Part shown: in pieces, positions 54,889-64,000 of the stretch | Layout: each line of letters starts with the position of its first letter | Numbering within the stretch: the first letter of the stretch is position 1 | Assembly: GCF_000346465.2 (NCBI RefSeq) | Contig: NC_034012.1 | Location: forward strand, 1,451,134-1,515,133 | Length of the DNA: 64,000 bases | DNA from: Prunus persica | Taxonomy: Eukaryota; Streptophyta; Magnoliopsida; Rosales; Rosaceae | Direction of reading: 5' to 3' | Notes under the pieces: model-generated | What the model saw: the letters and a program-made list of their open reading frames with translations, nothing else | Database searches by the model: none | Told to the model about the DNA's origin: nothing | Translations under genes and position numbers: made by a program

Positions 54889-55599
54889 GTAATGTTTATT
54901 GATATTTTAGTGGCCGCTATATGTAAGCATCTGTAAGTGTGAGAATAAAAGGATCAAGATGACTTGTGATGAACTGCACAAACAAAAAGCATATATACAA
55001 AGATTATTCCGGTGCGAGAACGTCTTTTCAGATTCTTTGCTCTGTCTTAAAAATATGGATTCTTGTCTTCTCTAAAATGTATCATCTAGTAGTCTCATTG
55101 CACTGGACTGGACTGGACTTCAATTAAAATGGACAAGAGTCCTAGCAGTTGTTTGGTGAGCCACATATTGTGTCTTACAAGTCTCACCTACAAAGACTGA
55201 CTTGGACTCAACTCCAATCCAATCTAACAGTTCCCTGGTAGCTAGTTAAGTAAAGTATCAGTCAAATAGTTCCCTGTTAGCTAGTCAAGCAAAGTATCCA
55301 CCACATAATAAATAAAATCAATGACAGAAAATTGATTCTCTTGGTAAAGAGAAATTTGTTGTTGTTGATAGCAAGGAAAGCACATACATACCATTCCCAT
55401 GTTGATCAACGGAACAGCTCCTATACCATTCTTTCGCACTCATTAGCATTGAACTAAGAGTATCAACCGGACATCTCAGAAGGTTTTCCATCTTTAGCAA
55501 TGAAACGGTTCCTGCTATTTTAACAACAAAACAATAAAAGTAACATATGCACCAAAACTTCTAGTTGTAAAGGAATTTTGATCAGGCGTCACAGGAAAG
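54889..55599. other. Intergenic upstream of ankyrin relic
   Basis: No recognised gene. A direct repeat of about 38 bp (AGTTCCCTGGTAGCTAGTTA-type, about 55230 and 55268) is present. A minus-strand open stretch at 55318-55500 has no homology I recognise. Confidence 0.5.
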
Positions 55600-55725
55600 C
55601 CTACACGTTCAAAGCTTAGTTGCTTGAAATGGAACAAGTTTACAAAAAAACATATGGCTAGTACTGATTATGAGGGAATAGTAACAGTCTGGGATGTAGA
55701 TACTCAGAAAGTATGTGATGTTACT
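55600..55725 (+). pseudogene. COP1-like WD40 exon relic 1
   Basis: The plus-strand frame reads PTRSKLSCLKWNKFTKKHMA and then STDYEGIVTVWDV. This matches the first WD40 repeats of COP1, the light-signalling E3 ubiquitin ligase, known for a TRSKLSCLSWNK...SSDYEGIVTVWDV pattern (from memory). The frame runs into stops soon after. Only this exon-sized piece and one more at 56368-56459 are seen, so it is a captured or decayed fragment and not a gene. Confidence 0.8.
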
Positions 55726-56367
55726 TACACATTCTGTTTTTTTGTGTGTGATTTGAATTTGTAGATATTCCCTTTGACAACGGCCACACACATTGGGTCA
55801 TTCACTCACTCCCGCATTGGGCGTCCCTCCCCGTCGAGATGTTGTTAACTATGCTACTAAGTTTTTTGTATGCTTGACTTAAGGCTGGCTGGTTTAGGCT
55901 ACCAGAATATGTGATATACGCTTGTATCTGGTTTATGCAGTATATGCAAGTTTGCATATACAGGATGCTAAATTGAGGCGTTATGGGTGTAGTATCAGTA
56001 ACTCAGTTATCGTATTTCAGCTGGGAGAAAATAAATTTGTTAATTTGCATGAAAAAATTAATGGATTCAGAGAAATATTGATATGTCCTTCCTTGTGTAC
56101 TTTTGACGTTACATACAGGTTGTCGAATTGTTTAGTATGTTTTAGCAATGCCAATAATTGTGGTGTATGCTTGAGTTAAGGTTTGGCTAACAATACTTAA
56201 ATATTAGATGCCGCATACTTTGGCTGCGCTCACAGTTTACCACTTACCTCATCTGTAATTTAAGCGGACTATTTAAATTGATGCGTGTCCTTTCAGCTTT
56301 TTTGGTGCTCAAGGAAGATCCATTGAAGACTAACTATACTGTCCTCTATTCTCTGTATAACAAGCAG
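55726..56367. other. Sequence between the two COP1-like relics
   Basis: AT-rich, possibly former introns. The exon that should encode the intervening WD40 repeat is not recognisable. An open frame at 55922-56179 has no homology I can name. Confidence 0.45.
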
Positions 56368-56459
56368 GTAAAAGCTTGGTGCACACGGCATGAAAGGAAA
56401 CTAGCTAGTGTTCTTGACATAGACATGAAAGTGAACATTTGTTGCTTTTAAGTATAATC
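56368..56459 (+). pseudogene. COP1-like WD40 exon relic 2
   Basis: Preceded by AG, the plus-strand frame reads VKAWCTRHE, then after three extra residues ASVLDIDMKVNICC. COP1 has a KVKVWCTRQE...NIDMKANICCVKYNP pattern in this area. A stop follows directly, since the next bases TTTTAAGTATAATCC are a shifted form of the expected VKYNP. It lies on the same strand and in the right order after relic 1. Confidence 0.8.
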
Positions 56460-56468
56460 CTTTATATA

Positions 56469-56606
56469 TAGCAACTGCATTGCGGTATATATTACATGAA
56501 TCGTATCTGTATGTACACTTTGAAAGTAAGATATTGGTCCCCTGTTGATTATCTGGCATGAGACTAAATCCATTTAGAGTAAAATGCACCTAATTCTGGT
56601 GCCCCT
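56469..56606. repeat. Direct repeat of about 140 bp, copy 1
   Basis: Starts ATAGCAACTGCATTGCGG and ends near CACCTAATTCTGG. A second copy in the same orientation lies at 57273-57417, differing by a few substitutions and a short insertion. Confidence 0.85.
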
Positions 56607-56869
56607 TCTCCAGTATGGATTTGACCCATTCCAAAGAAAAACTTGTGGTGGCAACTCTGCAGTAACTCCAATTACAAATGTTCCGGATGATGGATCATTT
56701 GCAGATTTCCACAAATCCAAGAAGCGTCTCTCTCCAGTTTTGGTGTTCAATCCCATCATCATTTCAGGTAAGAAGGTATCACAGGGATAATCAAAGCTTT
56801 CCCAAAAGATTCCTCCAGATATATGATCTCTCAAAATGAAGTTTCTGGAGTCTAAAAGCACTAGGCAGG

Positions 56870-57235
56870 CTGCACGCATGGGTCTAACGCCTAGAGGAGT
56901 AATCGGGGGCCCATCTCTTCTTTTGTTTTTTTTCCTCAACATATAAATGCAATTTTCCTTCTCAAACCCTAACTCTAACAAGAGCCGTCGTCCAGCCCCT
57001 CTCTCTCGCTCAGACTTCCTCATCTCTCTGTCTCTCGCTCATAGCACCATCGTGATCTCGTCCTAGACCTTGGAGATTCCAAAATGGCGTTTTTGTTTTC
57101 TAGGCGCAGCGCCCGCCTAGCCCGCCCGCCTAGACCGCCTAGCGACCGCCTACACCGCCTAGGGAGCCTAGCCCCAGCCTAGCGCGCCTAACCCCCGCCT
57201 AGCCCCCACATAGCGCCCGCCTAGCCCCCGCCTAG
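56870..57235. repeat. GC-rich CGCCTAG repeat block, copy 2
   Basis: Same layout as the blocks at 52858 and 59037: GGGTCTAACGCCTAGAGG start, pyrimidine-rich middle, terminal CGCCTAG array (longest here). This copy interrupts coding sequence of a lectin pseudogene, which shows that the block is mobile or was inserted. Confidence 0.8.
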
Positions 57236-57272
57236 AACATAGAGATCTTGGCCCCAGCCTAATCCTTCATCT

Positions 57273-57417
57273 ATAGCAACTGCATTGCGGACCGGTATAT
57301 ATTACATGAATCGTATTTGTATGTACGCTTTGAAAGTAAGATATTGGGTCCCCTGTTGATTATCTTGCATGAGACTAAATCCATTTAGAGTAAAATGCAC
57401 CTAATTCTGGTACCCCT
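57273..57417. repeat. Direct repeat of about 140 bp, copy 2
   Basis: Second copy of the 56469-56606 repeat, with extra ACCG after GCATTGCGG. The two copies bracket a lectin fragment and a CGCCTAG block. Confidence 0.85.
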
Positions 57418-57777
57418 ATGAACTTCAATCCATTTCATTGGCCATAAGCCTCAAATTTCCATCAATGCCCGTTCTTAGACTCAAAAAGGGGTCTGTAACG
57501 GCAAGTGGCCTCTCTCTGTTGGCCACCCATACGATTCGACCGTTGGACGTATGGAGTTATTCTTATACCATATTCCAATGTATTGTTTGCCTGAATTACC
57601 AGGACTAAAAACCAATTCAAAATTTTGGTTGGTAGAAAGGTTAAAGTTTCATTTTGCAAGATATGTTTGAATGGAGTTAAAATGTGAGTTGCAGCAGTAG
57701 AATGAAATGAAATCAACTTGTGGAAGAGAAATATGGACAAGAACATCATGCTGATGAAAATTGGAGATGCAACCATT

Positions 57778-58224
57778 TTCCTTGAAAGGTGGCACTTTGT
57801 GAGTGAGTATTTTCAGTTTTTGCTTTTGGTCTACTAACCCTTCGATCTTTGAGACTTTTGACCCAATAAAGGCTAAAACATTAGGCCTTAGGATATAAAA
57901 AATGAATGGCTATACTGTGGGCATGTTTTGCAACCAAGGATTGACAGCTTTGAGTTTAAGTGGATCTCTTGCAGTCTCTGATAAGAATAATATGATATAT
58001 TACACTCAGAATAACAATGTAGACAAAGACAAAGTATACAATCAAGAAAGCTCCAGTCTAGAATCTACGTTTGGGAAAATCTTCATTTACTGTCCCAAAC
58101 TCCAAGAGAGGGGTTCTTTCCTGTACAAAACGGAAAACCTTCAATGTGTGTGAGAAGGAAGAACACTTGACAAAAAATGACCAAAAGTCATAGCATTGTG
58201 ATGTATGTAACAATATGCTATTGT
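57778..58224. other. Downstream region of G11
   Basis: About 57925-58110 aligns with 51855-52045 downstream of the kinase pseudogene, confirming their shared origin. No gene is seen. Confidence 0.55.
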
Positions 58225-62099
<3,875 letters not shown>

Positions 62100-62878
62100 C
62101 CCAGTATCTTCTGCTTATCAAAAACAACTTTGGGATAATTTCCTTCAAGCTTGTTAGCTTGTCAGATGCAAACTTTATCAGTAGCAAATGGATCATGGAT
62201 GCACATTTTTGAAGCTTGTTAGCTTTCTTACCCAACAAGGGGTATCTAATTTCTGTTCTCTCTATCCTAGAAATTTCATCTTCTCTGGTCGAGATGGTCA
62301 ACCTTGTCACCCTCCTCATTTCAGTACTTTTGGGATTGGATTGATACAAGTTGTTGTAATGGATTTTTTCTTATGCTTAGTGAAATTCAACTACTATATC
62401 CCACTTGTCTTGCCTGCCCTGTTTTCGCATTAGGTGGCTAAGGCCTTAACTTATTTTTAAAAATAAATATAAAATATAAATGTTGGGCTGTATCTTGTTG
62501 ACTGTTTGACTCAATAATGCGGTATACGCTGTGGTCGCACAATTAAAATTTATATAGTAACTTTCCTTAATATTGTCAGTCCATAAAGATTTCCAACATC
62601 AAATAAACATACACGATCCATCCAGCTCACGTGGGAAAACTGTTATTGATTCTATTATTATAATTTGTTTTGGCAGTGTCTCTCTGGGATTTTGTTGCTT
62701 GCTGGGTTTATTTTCAATGTTGATTCATTAGAACTGAGGTATTGTACGATTATCTCAGCCTTTGATTGTTGCTTTTGATTGGACTGGTTGATGATTTTGC
62801 TGTATTCAATTAGGATTGTATACGATTTTGAAAGATTTTTTTTAAGTGATAGATTTTCTGGAATTGTATAACTCCTAT
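62100..62878. other. G11 upstream region
   Basis: Putative promoter and leader of G11. No other coding potential or recognisable repeat is seen before the element starting at 62879. Confidence 0.5.
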
Positions 62879-64000
62879 GGGTGTGTTTGGTATGCCTCAC
62901 TGGATTGGACTATGCTAAATAGTACTGGCAACTCATGTTTGGTAAAAGAGGGGACTAACTTAAATGGGATTCTACAATCCAACAGTGTAAAAAACACGGT
63001 ACTCGCTCGTCCAATACAGTGAGGACGAAATGTAGTTCGCAAAATAACGAGCGTGCTATTCTGAACAGGCGAGTCCGACCAACACAGAACCGTCACAACC
63101 TCCACTCTCTTCTTCTCTCCTCTTTTTCTCTCTCTCTCTCTCCCTCTTCGCCTCTATCTCCGACAAGATGCTCCCAACGAGATTCATCGTATTCTTTGAT
63201 GAACTCTACGCCATCAGGAATTCTATCGAACATCTCCCTGTGCACATGGAGAAGCCTAAACACCAAAGCCAGCGCCCGCACCTCGAAGGCCATTACTTTT
63301 TCCCTTGCTGATTATGGTGTATTCAGGTCAGTAACATATATATATATATATAGAATTTTCAGATTTCAATTTAGGCTCAAAATTTCAAGTTTTCATATTT
63401 CAATTTGGGCTTACAAGGTTACAGTGATGATGAGGATGCTGATGGAGGCTTTGAACAACGACAATAAGGCCACGGCGCAGTAGGCTCTTGAGTTGTTGAT
63501 CAAATTGGCCGGGACCGAGCTCAGGTTCTTCAGGCAGCAGAGAGAGTGTAGGTTGGGGAGGAGCAGATCTGTTGGCATTAAGTCCAGGTCGGGGCGGGTC
63601 TATGTGTGTGGGTCGACGCTAGATTTCTGGGGGTTGGTTCAAGGTCTGCAATGGGAAAGAAAGGCAGAGAGAGAGAGAGCGGAAGGAAGAGGAAAGGAGA
63701 GAATATGTTTTTTTCCTTTTTAAATTTTTTAATTTTATAATATTTTAAAAAAAATTTTATTTTTTTTATTTCACACATCAATCCCAATTTAATATTCCTA
63801 ATTGAATTTAAATATTTTTCAGGTCAAAATCCCTAATTGAATTTTAATATTACAAGAATCATTTTTTAGTCCGACACAACACCAAACGTAGGTCTTCACT
63901 ATTTTTACAATCCAGCTTGTTAGTCTGACGCTGCACCAAACATAGGTCAGTATTTAATCCAGCTTAGGCCAATCCGAGCTAATCCAATACAGTCCCAGGA
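62879..64000. mobile_element. Probable transposon carrying gene fragments, right end outside the window
   Basis: The left end GGGTGTGTTTGGTATGCC is followed by repeated GGATTGGACT and TGTTTGGT motifs. Near the window end the inverse motifs appear (ACCAAACATAGG, CCAATCC), indicating long imperfect inverted ends. Inside are a CT-rich tract (about 63105-63145), a GC-richer coding-like segment (63150-63315) and an importin fragment (63423-63540). No transposase is seen. The superfamily cannot be fixed without the right terminus. Confidence 0.5.
63423..63540 (+). pseudogene. Importin beta-3 / importin-5-like fragment
   Basis: The plus-strand frame VMMRMLMEALNNDNKATAQ, a TAG stop, then ALELLIKLAGTELRFFRQQ matches the HEAT-repeat region of plant importin subunit beta-3 (a nuclear import receptor), recalled as MEALNNGNEATAQEALELLIELAGTEPRFLRRQ. 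The TAG falls where Glu (GAG) is expected. Only about 40 residues are present. They lie inside a repeat element, so this is a captured, dead fragment. Confidence 0.8.

Larger units (their letters stand above)
56607..57777 (-). pseudogene. GLK exon 1 pseudogene split by repeats
   Basis: Minus-strand relic of a lectin exon related to G11. The 5' piece (57777-57418) has a credible signal peptide (MVASPIFISMMFLSIFLFHK) and start of a B-lectin domain with frameshifts. It resumes at 56868-56607 with LLDSRNFILRD, FWESFDYPCDTFLPEM and WKSANDPSSGTF, the join of B-lectin and SLG. Between the pieces lie a CGCCTAG block (56870-57235) and the second copy of a 140-bp direct repeat. No EGF, PAN or kinase exons are attached. 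Confidence 0.85.

Noticed and set aside
55318..55500. Minus-strand 60-residue frame near the ankyrin relic
   Set aside because: Open by chance as far as can be seen; no motif or splice context supports it.

Overview
The window is plant nuclear DNA. It has AT-rich intergenic sequence, GT-AG introns at conserved positions, and nested transposons. It carries one large tandem cluster of G-type (bulb-type) lectin S-domain receptor-like serine/threonine kinases (GLKs). The gene style suggests a woody eudicot, and Rosaceae would fit, but the species cannot be proven from sequence alone.

Eleven GLK loci can be spliced by eye into full-length seven-exon genes: signal peptide, B-lectin, S-locus glycoprotein, EGF-like and PAN domains in exon 1; transmembrane segment in exon 2; P-loop in exon 3; kinase core in exons 4-6; kinase end and tail in exon 7. 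I call them G1 to G11. G1 (2789-6252), G2 (10616-14081), G3 (16915-20285), G4 (21045-25177) and G5 (25958-29270) lie on the minus strand. G6 (31451-34629), G7 (36046-39191), G8 (40097-43333) and G9 (44063-47237) lie on the plus strand. G10 (47996-51155) and G11 (58225-62099) are on the minus strand and belong to two more distant subtypes. G5/G6 are head to head across 2.2 kb, and G9/G10 are tail to tail. G1/G2, G3/G4 and G6-G9 are three groups of recent tandem duplicates.

Between the intact genes lie GLK wrecks: 6869-10080 (split by a 2-kb hAT-like element), 14664-15530, 16092-16165, 52061-54247 and 56607-57777. The wreck at 52061-54247 has lost its lectin ectodomain and abuts an ankyrin-repeat fragment (54240-54888). 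Nearby are two exon-like relics of a COP1-like WD40 gene (55600-55725, 56368-56459). At the right edge an unfinished repeat element carries a fragment resembling importin beta-3/importin-5.

Transposons include a Mutator-type MITE with 9-bp target duplications (1610-1824), a hAT-like element with 12-bp inverted ends (7070-9087), a Helitron-like insertion in G4 intron 2 (22605-23403), tRNA-derived SINE-like copies in three introns, and three copies of a GC-rich CGCCTAG repeat block. All eleven intact kinases keep the catalytic Lys, HRD and DFG residues. The locus therefore looks like a birth-and-death cluster of cell-surface receptors, probably for defence or self/non-self type recognition (inference from the family).
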